Positions 1 through 11,042 of a DNA stretch of 64,000 nt are shown piece by piece (position 1 is the stretch's first letter; each line of letters opens with the position of its first letter). Made by a program: the position numbers and the translations under genes. The DNA comes from Euptelea pleiosperma (Eukaryota; Streptophyta; Magnoliopsida; Ranunculales; Eupteleaceae). Location: the NCBI GenBank assembly GCA_035048495.1, contig CM068544.1, forward strand, positions 48,633,893 through 48,697,892. Direction: 5' to 3'. Under the pieces are notes generated by a model. That model searched no databases and was not told where the DNA came from. It saw only the letters and a program-made list of their open reading frames with translations.

Positions 1-190
1 GGACTGCAACCGGCCTACGGGAGTCCTCTGCATCTAAATTTTTTCCTTAGCTTTTGATTATCATGAATAATTGTTAAATGTGATTTTCTACTCTATAGAG
101 TTGAAAATTTTAATTAATACCATATATATTAAATATAAAAAGGCTTCATATGGAGTTTTCGCCTTAGACCCCAACGTGCATGGGGGCAGC
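1..190. repeat. Right-hand fragment of a hAT-like element
   Basis: AT-rich sequence that closely resembles positions 49,985-50,175, including the shared GAGTCCT.TGCATCTAA start and the AATTAATACCATATATATTAA middle. It ends near a GGGGGCAGCCCC terminus. The better preserved copy at 49,674-50,179 has degenerate 8-bp flanking duplications, so this is probably the truncated end of the same family. The left part lies outside the window. Confidence 0.45.
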
Positions 191-877
191 CCCCTCATTG
201 TGACCTCTTGAATCTAATGGTCAATGGCCTTAAACGCACAAAATTTAATCCAATCATCGTGGGGTAGCATTTTCTTGTAAATTATTTATCTATTATCTAT
301 TACTATTTTAAAGCGAAAACTTGGGTTTGCACAACGTGTTCACTATTAGTTGGCTATCAGAAGAAAAAATAAAAATCATAGGCACCTATTAGTTCATTAG
401 TTGCTTATCAAAAATCAAAATACATGCACTTATTTGTTCATTAAATGTCCTTCTGCCAAAATCAAAACTAATAAATTTCATTAAGTGCCTCTTCACCTAT
501 TCAGTCATTCTCATACCTTTAATTACATTTTCAATACTATCCTTTTATAAACACTTAATTACTTGTCTTTTTTTTCATATTTTCAAAATAATTCCTTAAT
601 AACAACTCAATTGCTTTCCAAGCTATTTCTTCTATATTTCCAAAACAATCCGTTAATAACTATCTGTTCTACATAGACAACTTCAAAATTTTGGTTCTCT
701 ATCTGTGCTTACCCCTCCAAACTAATCTTTCAAAACTCCTTTTAACCACTTAATTTTTCCGCTACCAATTCTCTTATATTTTTGAAATAATCCCCTTTTT
801 TTGTAATCTCTAAATAATCCCTTATAACAACCGAAATCAAGATTATCTAAAAATGCATGCTTCACTTATCAATTAAA

Positions 878-1037
878 TCTATATAACAAAATAGGGAAGT
901 TGTCTCCCCCTCTTACCGGCTTCACAAAGGATGGCTGAGATCTTATCACCCGAAATGGATGGTGGATCTAAGCTACTCACACCTAATTTTGGCCAACGCT
1001 TTGTCGGAGAGTGCCGTGGGCACGGGCCACCTACTAG
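878..1037 (+). mobile_element. Short non-autonomous Helitron-like element
   Basis: A 160-bp unit beginning TCTATATAAC and ending CTAG. The base before it is A and the base after it is T, as expected for Helitron insertion between A and T. A small hairpin (GTGCC, loop GTG, GGCAC; 1,011-1,023) lies 10 nt upstream of the terminal CTAG. No coding capacity. It is the same family as the array at 52.2-54.0 kb. Confidence 0.6.
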
Positions 1038-1179
1038 TGTAATACAATCTTGATGATCATTGTCCCTAGATCCAAACCATTCATGGTCCTACGATTCGTG
1101 CATTGTGATCCCGACAATCATTTAATGGTCCGGACCTAGAGACAATGGCGTGGCCCAGTGATGGCATTATTTATATTGG

Positions 1180-1491
1180 CACCGGGTATAGCAAGTTTTG
1201 TTACTTTCAGCTGCCATCTGGGCCCATTGACTGCATGGATGTTTAACACACCCCTTGATAGACATTCATACCAAAAATCGTCTTTTTCGATGATTTTTAG
1301 CTATTATATTTAGTACACAAAAAATGCTTGAATCCAACGGCTACATTCACACCTTAAAAAGTACTAAAATACAACGGCTAAAAATCATCAAACAAGCTGA
1401 TTTTGGTGTGATGTCTACTAAGGGGTGAGATCGACCTTCATGCGGTTAGTGGACCCAATGGCAGTGGTGACTAACAAAAATTGCTATACCT
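1180..1491. repeat. Foldback MITE (GGGTATAGCAA termini)
   Basis: Inverted termini: GGGTATAGCAAGTTTTGTTA on the left, and on the right the reverse complement of GGTATAGCAATTTTTGTTA. The arms share the phrase CTGCCATCTGGGCCCA with the element at 60,651-61,055. No ORF. Confidence 0.5.
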
Positions 1492-1594
1492 AACGCCCTA
1501 CCTTGCTACATCAAGGCTAATATATCTATTACTACTTTAAAGCACGCACGCACAAAGGGGGCCGCACCTACAAGGGATCGTAGGTGCATCTGCT

Positions 1595-1932
1595 ACATTG
1601 ATGACGAAGCACAATATGAGCCACATGGCACACTCTTAGAGACCACTGACCGTAGGGATGTTTGGCCCATCCCTACCTTGACTTACGTACCAAAATTCAA
1701 CTTGATTAGTAATTTCTATCCATTGGATTAAAGACTTTTTCATTGTTTATTTTTAACTGTGGATTTCGAGCATTATTAGGGGTACTAGATCCAAAGGTTA
1801 GAAATCACTAATCAGGCTCATTTTTGGTATGTAAATCTACTTAGTGATGGGCCAAACATCCATACGGTCAGTAGTCTCTAAGAATGTGCGGCATGGCTCA
1901 CTGTCATCCCTTATCAATGTTGATGATGGACC
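1595..1932. repeat. CACGTGG-type foldback repeat
   Basis: Long imperfect palindrome. The left arm reads GAGCCACATGGCACACTC then a CTGACCGTA..GATGTTTGGCCCATCC stretch; the right arm is its reverse complement, ending in a CATCAACG-like phrase. This core recurs at 2.3, 8.2, 8.8, 33.3, 42.9, 47.5, 47.6, 55.6, 56.4, 56.8 and 62.9-63.6 kb. No coding capacity. Confidence 0.5.
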
Positions 1933-2039
1933 TCTCACATCGAAGTTATGCCCTTTAGGTGAAGCTCGTGTGAGGGGTGTGCCCCAACCCCAGTTTTGGC
2001 TTTGAAGTAGTAAAGCTAAAACTTGGGTTTGGGGGCTGG

Positions 2040-2281
2040 CCCTGCTTGGTTTGCTGCAATGGGATGCATTTTGCACTCCAATGCAAATGCATGAATTGCA
2101 ATACACCCACTTGCCACAGTTTAGGAGCTACAGTGGTTTGCATCTATTTTGTTAAGAATTTTGCAAGGGCTTGGCAAACACTAGCAGCCCAGCTCATTTG
2201 CACGTCTCCAACCAATCACAGGCAATCCCAAATTGGGGCATGTCAATGCATTTGCATCTCAATGCAATGAACTAAGCAGGG
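2040..2281. mobile_element. Small TIR element (CCCTGCTTGGTT family)
   Basis: Termini CCCTGCTTGGTTTGCTGCAATG (left) and, on the right, the reverse complement of CCCTGCTTAGTTCATTGCATTG. It is inserted at the edge of the foldback repeat that follows. A second copy lies at 11,291-11,499. I see no clear target duplication. Confidence 0.5.
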
Positions 2282-2282
2282 A

Positions 2283-2620
2283 CTTACTGACTGTATGGAT
2301 GTTTGGCCCATCCTAGGAGTACCTAGGTAAAAAAAAATAAAAAATCAGCCTGATTAGTGATTTCTAAGCATTGGATTGGAGTTATTTTCATGGGGTGATT
2401 TGTAACCGGGGAATTTGAGAATGCTCGAAATCCTGGTTAAAAATAAACCATGAAAAAGACTCTAATCCAAGGGATAGAAATTAGTAATCAGGTTGAATTT
2501 AGGTATGCAAGTCCATCTAAGGATGGGCAAAACATCCATAGGGTCAGTAGTCTCTAAGAGAGTGCCACATGGCTCATACCGCGATCTGTCATCAAAACGT
2601 TGATGAGACCCCTACAATTG
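2283..2620. repeat. CACGTGG-type foldback repeat, left arm shortened
   Basis: Left arm starts at CTGACTGTATGGATGTTTGG; the right arm ends with GTGCCACATGGCTCA and CATCAAAACGTTGATGA. The outer left arm is missing, apparently where the 2,040-2,281 element sits. Confidence 0.45.
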
Positions 2621-2638
2621 CACGTGCCACCCCTAGTA

Positions 2639-2795
2639 TCTATATAATAAAACAGAGAAATTGTCTCCACACTTATGCCCCTCTTATAGGTTTCAACTTT
2701 CAATAAAGAAGGGCCGAGATCTTATCTCCCAAATGGACGATGGATCTCAGCCACTCACACCCGATTTGGCAAATGCTTTGTCGGAGAGTGCCAAA
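2639..2795 (+). mobile_element. Helitron-like short element, 3' end lost
   Basis: Begins TCTATATAATAAAACAG and carries the family phrases (GAGATCTTATC, GATGGATCTCAGCCACTC, GCTTTGTCGGAGAGTGCC), then breaks off before the hairpin and CTAG. Downstream to 3,115 there is only low-complexity sequence, with an A run near 2,971-2,992 and a T run near 3,070-3,088. Confidence 0.45.
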
Positions 2796-3115
2796 AAGAC
2801 TAAGAAAAAGGAGAGGAAAGATTCCATGTGATACACATATGTCGTAATAAAATCTATAATAGTGTCCTACCTAATATCAAGAAAAAGGTTAGCTTGTCAA
2901 GATCCTCATTCCCATTTAAAGAAACAGAGAAGAGGATAAAAGTTCAAAACAAAGCTCCCATGAAAATTACAAAAAAAAAAAAAAAAAAAAAAGGAAATTA
3001 ACGAAAAGGAAAATTTATAAAAACAAACTTCCTTCAACCTCAAATTGAGGATATAATTCCCTTCCAGAAATTTTTTTTTTTTTTTTTTGGTCTCCCTTGG
3101 TTTTGATTTGGTGTG

Positions 3116-3841
3116 TCAAAGGGGTAGAGAATAACAAATAGGGCACCTTATCAGACCATTCTCGTTGCAAGCCAAGCAGGTCCGGAATCCTCCCTTCTCC
3201 ATATAGCACTTATGGCTACCACAACATTGTTCACAGAGAATAAACCGGTACCCACCGCATCCGTCGCACACATCAGGCTCGGCCGCAGGGAACCCTTCGA
3301 CGAATTTCTTCAACTCACCGCTCTCGTGAAGCTGTCTGATCTCGTCTGCCCCACCAAAATATCTCCCACCGATGAAAACCCTAGGTAGCGTCAGCTGCTT
3401 CTTCCGCCCCAAAATCCCCTGTAGTTCCTCAAAAAACCCCGCGTCCATTGACAGATCTCGCTCGTCGATCGAGACGCGGAAGCCTCTCAAGATGGATCTT
3501 ACGGCTCGGCAATCCTCAAAGGTCTTACGGACGATGCGGAGGCTGGTGAAGTAGACGACGATGCGTTTTTCGGCACCGGCAAGAGAAATGGAATTCTCTG
3601 ATAGTGATGGGGGTTCAGCATTGATTTGTGGAGCAGTATCGGGTTGGATGGGATGGGAGGTCCAGGTACGTAGGAGGGAGGTAGAGATACGGACGCGGTG
3701 GAAAACGGAAGGCTTCTTAAGGTGGTGGGGTTGCTCGAGTTCTTCTTTGCAGAGATGTTGAATGTCTTTGAATGTAGAACAAGAGAAATTCGAAGATGAG
3801 GAGTGAATCCGAGCCGGTGATTTCCCCCATGGTGGCCACAT
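3116..3841 (-). CDS. Glutaredoxin-domain, CxxC-rich protein (At5g39865-like)
   Basis: Intronless gene for 241 aa, starting at the ATG at 3,841 (MWPPWGKSP) and ending in TGA at 3,116-3,118. Residues about 92-187 form a glutaredoxin fold: RIVVYFTSLRIVRKTFEDC, the ERDLSMD segment, the TLPRVFIGG strand with the cis-proline that binds glutathione in canonical members, and GADEI. There is no CPYC/CGFS active site at the usual place; TSLRIVRKTFEDC stands there, as is usual in this plant subgroup. The C-terminus has CxxC pairs at about 192/195, 203/206, 222/225 and 233/236, resembling a DnaJ-type zinc-binding module. The frame is open upstream to 4,039 but has only non-ATG starts and low-complexity sequence there, so I take the first ATG, which also matches the family's MG/MW..W start. 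Role: probably thiol or metal-linked protein interaction; the biochemical function of this subgroup is not established. Confidence 0.9.
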   Translation of the reverse strand: MWPPWGKSPARIHSSSSNFSCSTFKDIQHLCKEELEQPHHLKKPSVFHRVRISTSLLRTWTSHPIQPDTAPQINAEPPSLSENSISLAGAEKRIVVYFTSLRIVRKTFEDCRAVRSILRGFRVSIDERDLSMDAGFFEELQGILGRKKQLTLPRVFIGGRYFGGADEIRQLHESGELKKFVEGFPAAEPDVCDGCGGYRFILCEQCCGSHKCYMEKGGFRTCLACNENGLIRCPICYSLPL

Positions 3842-4140
3842 GAGGAGTATAGAATCTGAGAGAAGAACAAAGAGAGGGATAGATGAAAATGAGTTGTTTT
3901 GGTGGGATTGCTTAAAGCGAAGGCTTTGTTCAGATGAGGAGGAACTGCAAAAGCGGGAGTTGCAGGCTTTGGGGTGGGTCAGCTTTTTTTTTTTTTTTGA
4001 GTGGGGTTGGAGGGGGGAGAGAGAGCGAGAGAGAGACAAGAGGAAACGAAATTTTTTAGGGGGGAAGAGGGAAGAAAGGAGGGAGGGAGTTGGATGGTTT
4101 GTTAAGTTAGTTAAAAAAGGGTGATTGCTTTATTGAGTAA
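3842..4140 (-). promoter_or_regulatory. Probable promoter/5' leader, pyrimidine-rich on the coding strand
   Basis: Immediately upstream of the glutaredoxin-like gene the coding strand is rich in CT (GA on the plus strand, about 4,014-4,095), the composition typical of plant 5' leaders and core promoters. No convincing TATA box was fixed. Confidence 0.35.
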
Positions 4141-4489
4141 GAGTGGGGAGATTAGGAGGCCCTGGCCCTGGCCCTAGCAATTGAGATTATTGGAGATTGA
4201 CGACTAGGTCAAACCCACCTCCCATAGGTGGTGAGGACCCACCGCCAGATGTATTTCACCGAGATGATCTTCTTGGTCAAAATTTAATCAATTGGATGAT
4301 TGCCACCATCTGATTCATTGACTCTTTTTGTGACCTGTCCCTTTCCTTTTCCTTCTGTTTTTTTTTTTTTATGGTTGGGGGGTGGGGGGTACAGAAGGAG
4401 ATTTCATAGGTGGAAATGGGACTAAATTGACCATGAATATAGCCTATAAAGGTAAATGTGACCTACCGTTCAGCGGGTTTGTTCCAGGA

Positions 4490-4815
4490 GTGTAAACGGG
4501 CCAGTTCCGATTCAGTTCTCATGGTACCCAGAACCGGAACTAATTATGTTGGTTCTTATCGGTTCTGGTTTTCAAAATGATGGATCTGGAATTGGAACCG
4601 ATTAGTTGATTCCGGTCGGTTTCAAAGCTTGATAATATTACAATATTAACATTATATTTATATATCAGTTTTGGGTTCAAACTATCCAGAACTGGAATTG
4701 TTATTTTCGGTTCTGGTTCTATTTTAAATGGTCCCAAAAATGTGGAACCGGAAATGGTGTTTTCGGTTCCTATTCCACTTTGGTTTGGTTAAATGGGTAA
4801 AATTGACAACCCTAT
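4490..4815. repeat. Repeat rich in GAACCGGA / GGTTC
   Basis: Many copies of GAACCGGAA-like and TCGGTTC-like words in both orientations between a GTGTAAACGGGCC edge and TGGGTAAAATTGACAACCC. It looks like a decayed foldback element; no ORF of note. Confidence 0.4.
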
Positions 4816-4844
4816 TTTACTCCCACCAACACATTGGTGCGCAC

Positions 4845-7070
4845 AAGGTTTAAAAGGGGCCATTACATATAATGGTATAACAGACTAGGGGGCGTTACAG
4901 TTTTTCCATTATAACGGATTGTAACGCACGGGCAAAAATGAAAAATAATGGAAATAACAGAAAATAACAGTACCAAAATTCAAAATTTGAATTTCAAATT
5001 TTCAATGAACTTTATAACGGAAAAATGGCGGAATATAATGGAAATAACAGGTGTTATTTTAACAAACTTTTTTCAGAAAATAATGGCCGTTATTTTGAGT
5101 GTTAAAACAGTACATAACATAATGGGGGAGGTCCAATCAAGGTTTAAAAATTGGCCGTTACAACAAAAATAACGGTCGTTATAACGGATTCGGACCTCCC
5201 CTGTTATGCTATGGACCATTAAAACACACAAAATAACGACCATTATTTTCTGTAATTTTTTTTTGAAAAATGCCATATTTTTGTTTTTTCCGTTATATTT
5301 CGTTTTTGAAATTTTAAAATTCAAAATTTGAATTTCAGTGCAATTTTTTCATTATTTTCCATTATTTATTTATTTTCACTTTTTTTTGTTTTTTCCCATG
5401 ATAACGGAAAAAATGGTAACACCCCCAGTCCGTTATAACGGTCCCGTTTAAACCTTGGATCCAAGTCCACATAACGCCGTTATTTTCGTTATAACGGACA
5501 TTTTTAAACCATGGGTGCACAATCTTAAAGAGAGGCATGTAGATTATGCGGTTAGAATCATATGATCTGGTCGAGATTTGGTATCTAATACCTCATAACT
5601 GTGATCCATTGAAGTGTGGTTCTCGTCGTTCCGTGTAAGTATGGTTCTTGGTCTATAAATCGTCACTTGATGGATTATATGACATTTGGTGTGTGTTTGG
5701 CAGATCTAATCATTCCACATGAAACAAGCGAAAGTAAATCAATGTACACGTTGCTTTGGATGTAAGCGGATAACGTGCTTCTAAAAAGCTTCACATGAAA
5801 GATGTGGAGAGGAAGAAAGCTCACGTTAGAAAAATCTAGAAGGTTCCTGCCATATAGAGAATTCTATGGTGATCAAGGTTTAAAAGGGACCGTCATGAAT
5901 GTATAACGGATTGGGGGCATTTCCGTTATAACGAATTGTAACGCTCAGGGGCAAAAAAATAGAAAATAACAGAAAAATAGTGGAAAACTAACGGACTTTT
6001 TTTTCACAAAATTTCCCAGAAAATAACGGTCGTTATTTTCGTTATAACAGAGTTATAACGAAAAATACCGCTGTTATTTTTTAACCGATTTAACAGTACA
6101 TAACATAACGGGGGATGTCCAAACCCGTTATAACGGCCGTTACTCTCGTTATAACTGCGGTTTTTTAAACCATGATTGATATCACTTAATATGAGATGAT
6201 TTTGAGCCTAGCAGATCTTGTAGATGGGGCCCAGTTAATGGGTATTCTGGATTGATGCAAATCTACACCAGCACCACATTAGTGGGAGAGGGAAGGGTAA
6301 GAGAGCTGAGCTGTTGGGGTGAGCTTGCTCCCTCCTCATTGAGTTTGAGTAGAGTTCGCTCCAACGTTTAAAAGGGGCCGTTAAAACGGTATAACGGACT
6401 GAGGGTGTTACCGTTTTTTTTTCCGGTTATAATGGCTGTTATAACAAATTGTAACGCTAGGCAAAAACGGAAAATAACGAAAATGACATAAAATAACTGA
6501 AAAAATGGGAAAAGTTTCGTATCGTTAAAACACTTAGAAAATAACGGCCTCCGTTATAACGGCCGTTTTTTAAACCATGGTTTGCTCCTCACCCTTATTC
6601 CCATGAGTATCCCATGTGGGTCCCCTCACAAGATCTGGACCGTCTGGTCACTGATGAAAACAGAGCAAGTTAATGAATTGGCGTCGTGTTTATAAAGAGC
6701 ATTTATGCTTCATATACGTAGCCAGAGGCAAGGCCTCCCGTGGCAATTAATAAAACCTGTACGAATTACATTTAAGACTGGAAAGCATGGTTTTAAAAAA
6801 TGTATAACGGTAACACCCGCTACAACGGAAACACTCCAAGACCGTTAATTTATTTGCAAGCAAAAAATGTAGAAAAAAAATATCGGACCTAATGTTAACG
6901 GTATTTTACTGCTATTAATGAAATTTAAACAAAAAAATTAATGAATAAAATAATATTATTTTTACCATTTTTTACTATGATGTGACCTGATATAATCGCC
7001 GTTACTATAAAGACATCACAGTGATTTTAACTGTCCGTTATAACGTTATAACGGTCATACTTAAACATCT
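4845..7070. repeat. Cluster of TAACGG-rich foldback repeats
   Basis: Four palindromic blocks (about 4,845-5,512; 5,874-6,174; 6,362-6,586; 6,788-7,070). Typical edges are AAGGTTTAAAAGGGGCC and the inverted GGTCCCGTTTAAACCTTGG or a TTTTTAAACCATGG form. The interior is built of GTTATAACGG, AAAATAACGG and related words on both strands. Related pieces occur at 48,540-48,812, 50,566-50,935 and inside the Helitron-like block. Short ORFs here are by-products of the repeat. Confidence 0.55.
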
Positions 7071-7160
7071 TTTTAACTTATTAAAGAATGGAGGTTCTTG
7101 CCTTTCCAACGCAATCCCCATTATTTTCAAAACTGCCCCCCGCTCTGCTTCATTTTTTAA

Positions 7161-7976
7161 GGGAATTTTTGACATACCCCCTCACACTTTTCAAAAGTTG
7201 ACATACCCCCTATGACTCGGTCCAAGGTCAGTTGACCAATGTTGACCCGAGTTGACCATCACATTTTATATTAAAATACAAAAATACCCTTTCTTCAACA
7301 TTGGAACTAGGGTTTGGACCAAAACCAAACCCCCAAATCAAATGGATTAGTTATCCATCGCCGGAGACCACCCACTGGAGTCTCATTCTGGTCATCCACC
7401 ACTCCGACGAAAATTAAAAAACCCATTGGGTCGTTCGAACATAGACTAAGCTGTATTTCCCATCTAATCTCAGCTTGAAAGTGGGTCTCCTAACTATTAT
7501 TGTTCAAAACTATCCAATTAATATTTGGAATGGAAGTCCCCAATGCTAGTTGACATACCAAAATAGTTTAAGATCTTAATATTTGTACTACAATGTAACT
7601 TCAATTCTCGACGTTGGTGTTTCAAAAAAAAAAAAAATTTGAAACCCCGGATACTAATAGTATTTTATTTTGATTTTCTCTGCAATGGTGGATTACCGGC
7701 ATGAGACTCCTTTGGGTTGGTATCTCTTGGCTTGCCATCCACCATAGCCATTTGATTTGGGGTTTGACTTTGGTGCAAACCCTTGTTCTTAGGGTGAAGA
7801 TAAGGGCATTTTTATATTTTAATATAAAAATTTTAATATAAAAATGGGGTGGTCAACTCGGGTCAATATTGGTCAACTGACCTTGGACCAAGTCATAGGG
7901 TGTATGTCAGCTTTTGAAAAGTGTGGGGGGTATGTCAAATTTCAAAGATAACATGGGGGGTATGTCAAAGATTCCC
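7161..7976. mobile_element. DNA transposon with long terminal inverted repeats
   Basis: Left end GGGAATTTTTGACATACCCC; right end is the reverse complement of GGGAATCTTTGACATACCCC. Inverted similarity continues inward for about 150 bp (GACTCGGTCCAAGGTCAGTTGACC against its complement near 7,875). The interior includes a second inverted pair (CATCGCCGGAGACC / GGATTACCGGCATGAG). No transposase ORF; target duplication unclear. Confidence 0.6.
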
Positions 7977-8214
7977 TTTTGCTCTCTCCACAAAAAAATT
8001 GATTCTAGTATTTTGGGAATTCAGAAACCCAGTGAAATAGGTGAGGAAAGAGTTTAGCCCAATTAGAAAACACCAATCAAACTAATTTTTAATCTATAGG
8101 TCCACCTAGAGATGTTTCTACGATACATCTGTACTACGATCGCAAATCTATGCTACATATCATTTTTACGTCGAGCCTGACGTGGGATAAAAAAATACCA
8201 AACATAAAAAAGTT

Positions 8215-8732
8215 GGGTCGGGTTCCGTTGACAGATCTAAAATGACAGGGACACATTGTAAGCCACGTGGCACATTGTTACAGGACTCTGACCGTACAGA
8301 TGTTTGTCCTATCCCATGGTGAACCTACAAACCAAAACTCAGCTTGATTAGTGATTTATAGGCTTTGGATTGGACTTATTTTCATGGTCTGATCTCAATT
8401 GTGGGAATTTGAGCAGTACTTGAGGTACAAAGATGCAACACTTTCCCATGGTGGACCTACAAACCAAAAGTCAGCCTGATTAGGGATTTATAGGCTTTGG
8501 ATTATACTTATTTTCATGGTCTGATCTCAACTGTGGGAATTTGAGCAGTATTTGAGGTACAAAGATGCAACACTTATAAATCACTAATCAGGTTGATTTT
8601 TGGTTTGTAGGTCTACCATGGGATAGGACAAATATCCGCACGGTCAGAGTCCTGTAACAATGTGCCACCTGGCTTATATTGTGTCCCTGTCATTTTACCT
8701 TTCATTTTAGATCTGTCAACGGAGTCCGATCC
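8215..8732. mobile_element. Mutator-type MITE with 9-bp target duplication
   Basis: Termini GGGTCGGGTTCCGTTGACAG and the reverse complement of GGATCGGACTCCGTTGACAG. It is flanked by a perfect 9-bp duplication AAAAAAGTT (8,206-8,214 and 8,733-8,741), the size expected for Mutator-like elements. The interior is the CACGTGG foldback core, and part of it is tandemly duplicated with a period of about 132 bp (8,313-8,444 and 8,445-8,575). Confidence 0.7.
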
Positions 8733-8774
8733 AAAAAAGTTTCTCCTTCTCAACCCTAACTCTTACCATTATTG

Positions 8775-9055
8775 CGTTACAAAACTTTGATGACGACACT
8801 CATCATCAAGGTTGATGATGGACCACAGTGTGAGCCATGTGGCACACTATTAGAGGCCGTTGAGCATATGGATCTTTGGCCCATCCCTAGGAAGACTTAG
8901 GAATGTAAATCAACCCTGATTAGTGATTTCCAACCTTTGGATCATAATACTCAAAATTCACAATAAAAGTAAACCATGAAAAAGACTCTAATCCAACAGA
9001 TAGTCAAACATCCATACAGTAAGTAACTCTAAGAGTGTGTCACATGGCATTAACG
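8775..9055. repeat. CACGTGG-type foldback repeat
   Basis: Left arm begins CATCATCAAGGTTGATGATGGACC followed by GAGCCATGTGGCACAC; the right arm ends GTCACATGGC after AAACATCCATACAGTAAG. The middle is shortened. Confidence 0.4.
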
Positions 9056-9116
9056 TGGCACCAATTATTTGGTGTAAAAATTAAAATAAAAAAGTAAGTA
9101 AATAAAAGGGATTGGG

Positions 9117-9526
9117 CTCAAGAGCCCCCCTCTTGGAAGTTGGGCTATGTGGAGGGGTCAGGAAAGGGGGTCGTCAGAACTTGAGCCAAATAAAAATGCC
9201 TTTACACACCCATTGTTAAAAAAGAGTAAGGATCACATGGTCCAAAGTCCATGGTGGTGTCATTTTGTCATTGGCCAATGATATACAAATAGCAATGCTC
9301 AAATTCTAAAATCAACTCAAGAGTCCCCCTCTTGGAAGTTGGGCAATGTGGAGGGTTCAGAAAGGGGGGTCCTCAGAGAACCTGAGCCAAATAAAAATGC
9401 CTTTACACACCCAGTGTTAAACAAGAGTAAGGATCACATGGTCCAAAGTCCATGGACATGCATGGTGGTGTCATTTTGTCATTGGCCAATAATATACAAA
9501 TATCAATGCTCAAATTCCAAAATCAA
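9117..9526 (+). repeat. Two tandem copies of a ~200-bp unit
   Basis: Two direct copies (about 9,117-9,315 and 9,316-9,526) starting CTCAAGAG.CCCCCTCTTGG. They share AATAAAAATGCCTTTACACAC and AAGGATCACATGGTCCAAAG, with a small extra insert CATGGACATG in the second. Confidence 0.65.
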
Positions 9527-9717
9527 CTCAAGAAAATGACTCCAATGAATCAAATGCTTAAAAATACTATTTAGGATGCTTTTTGCATGTAGGGTCCACC
9601 TAGGGGTGAGCAGCATGAGCCTAACATCTATACGATCAGTGATCTTCCACGTATAAGGTGCTGCCATCCATAAGATGCACGCATCTAATGTGGAAAGTTC
9701 TTAAAGGTCTATGGACA

Positions 9718-9912
9718 CCATAGTTCGAAGTATCGGGCAATCCCGAGTTGGATCAGGCGATCTGGATCGGGATCGGACCCCACTGATCCGATCCAAACAT
9801 GCTCTGACTCGCCCGACTTCATTGTTTTTCGAAGGATTTTCACACCATCTCAGGGAGAGTTGGCCGATCCGACCGATCCAGCCTCCGATCCCGAGACTTT
9901 GAACTATGATGG
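9718..9912. repeat. Small foldback MITE (CATAGTTCGAAGT)
   Basis: Left CATAGTTCGAAGTATCGGG, right the complement of TCATAGTTCAAAGTCTCGGG. The interior repeats GATCGGATCGG-like words. A relative lies at 10,860-11,042, where GAGACTTCGAAGTATGAT forms the right edge. Confidence 0.5.
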
Positions 9913-10424
9913 ACACAGAGAAAAGAAACCGAGAAAATTCTTAAAATTTTGGTCGTAAGATGAAGTGCCAAGATCTAATGTGGGAAATCCTGAGCGGAGT
10001 ACTGCTTAATTTCTCTTTCGAAGCAAGTAGTATGGGCGGATACAACAGACTTCGATCCCTATACTCCTTCAAACGTGGCAGCTGAGGTAGTGGGAGTGGG
10101 ACCAAACGGGTCCACCTGTTGGACTATCTTATACTCCTCTCCACGTGGCATGTCAGCACAATTGCACTATGGCACGATGCTGTCAATCATAGGAAAAAAA
10201 AAAGGGACATACATGGTTGGGATTTGACTCATCAAACATCCCATGTAGCAAAATACCCGTCTTAACTAGAAATAATATTTTCTGTACCCGGGCTTTCAAA
10301 TTTTGAAGTTCCCCCTCCAAAAATGCCACATGGATCACTCTTTGGGCCCCGCTAACCTTATGGATGTTTGGCCTACCTCCTAGTTGACCCATACCCCAAA
10401 AATCAACTTGATTTCTAGTTAGAG

Positions 10425-10660
10425 GTGTCCATGGATAGTCGAAAAATTCTGATTCGAATTTGAATTTGTATTCGAAAAATTAAATATTATCTAAAAATTT
10501 CGAATATTGGATTCGGATATTGACAAATCCGATTCAATAATATCCAATCTGATATATATATATAATTGAATTCAGAAATCGAATATGTTTTCAGATTTCG
10601 ATTCGAACATGTTTAGATTTGATCCGAATAGTATCCACTACAATCCTATATCTAGCCGTT
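10425..10660. repeat. TTCGAAT-rich degenerate foldback repeat
   Basis: Contains many GAATTTGAA, ATTCGAAAA and GATTCGGAT words in both orientations, starting at GAGGTGTCCATGGATAG and ending at ATAGTATCCACTAC. No ORF. Confidence 0.35.
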
Positions 10661-10859
10661 AGATTTTAGCAACTAAAAAGAAGCTCAAAATACAACAGCG
10701 AGAAATCACCCTATTAAAATGCTCAAATCTAAAAGCTAGGAATCACCGATTAAAATGATTTTTTTAGTGTATAGATCTACCAAGAAGGGAAACAAAAATG
10801 TATGGATCTATAGGCCCGGAATAGTGTGTCATGTAGCATTTTCGGTGGGTTATGATTCA

Positions 10860-11042
10860 AGTTCGAATCAGTCCTATATAGAACACGATCGACGCATCTC
10901 GCCCGAGACAAAGTGAAACTTCTTTGGAAAACAGTGATCTAGGGGCGAGACGATCCATTTTTGGATCGGATTTGTGGGCTCCGATCCCGATCCAAATCGC
11001 CCGATCTAAAATGGGATCGATCGAGACTTCGAAGTATGATTT
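10860..11042. repeat. GATCGG foldback MITE, second copy
   Basis: GATCTAGGGGCGAGACGATCC and GATCGATCGAGACTTCGAAG form imperfect inverted arms, with CCGATCCCGATCC in the centre. Same family as 9,718-9,912. Confidence 0.4.

Noticed and set aside
3842..4039. 66-residue N-terminal extension of the glutaredoxin-like protein
   Set aside because: It would need a TTG start, is Ser/Lys low-complexity and lies in the pyrimidine-rich leader.
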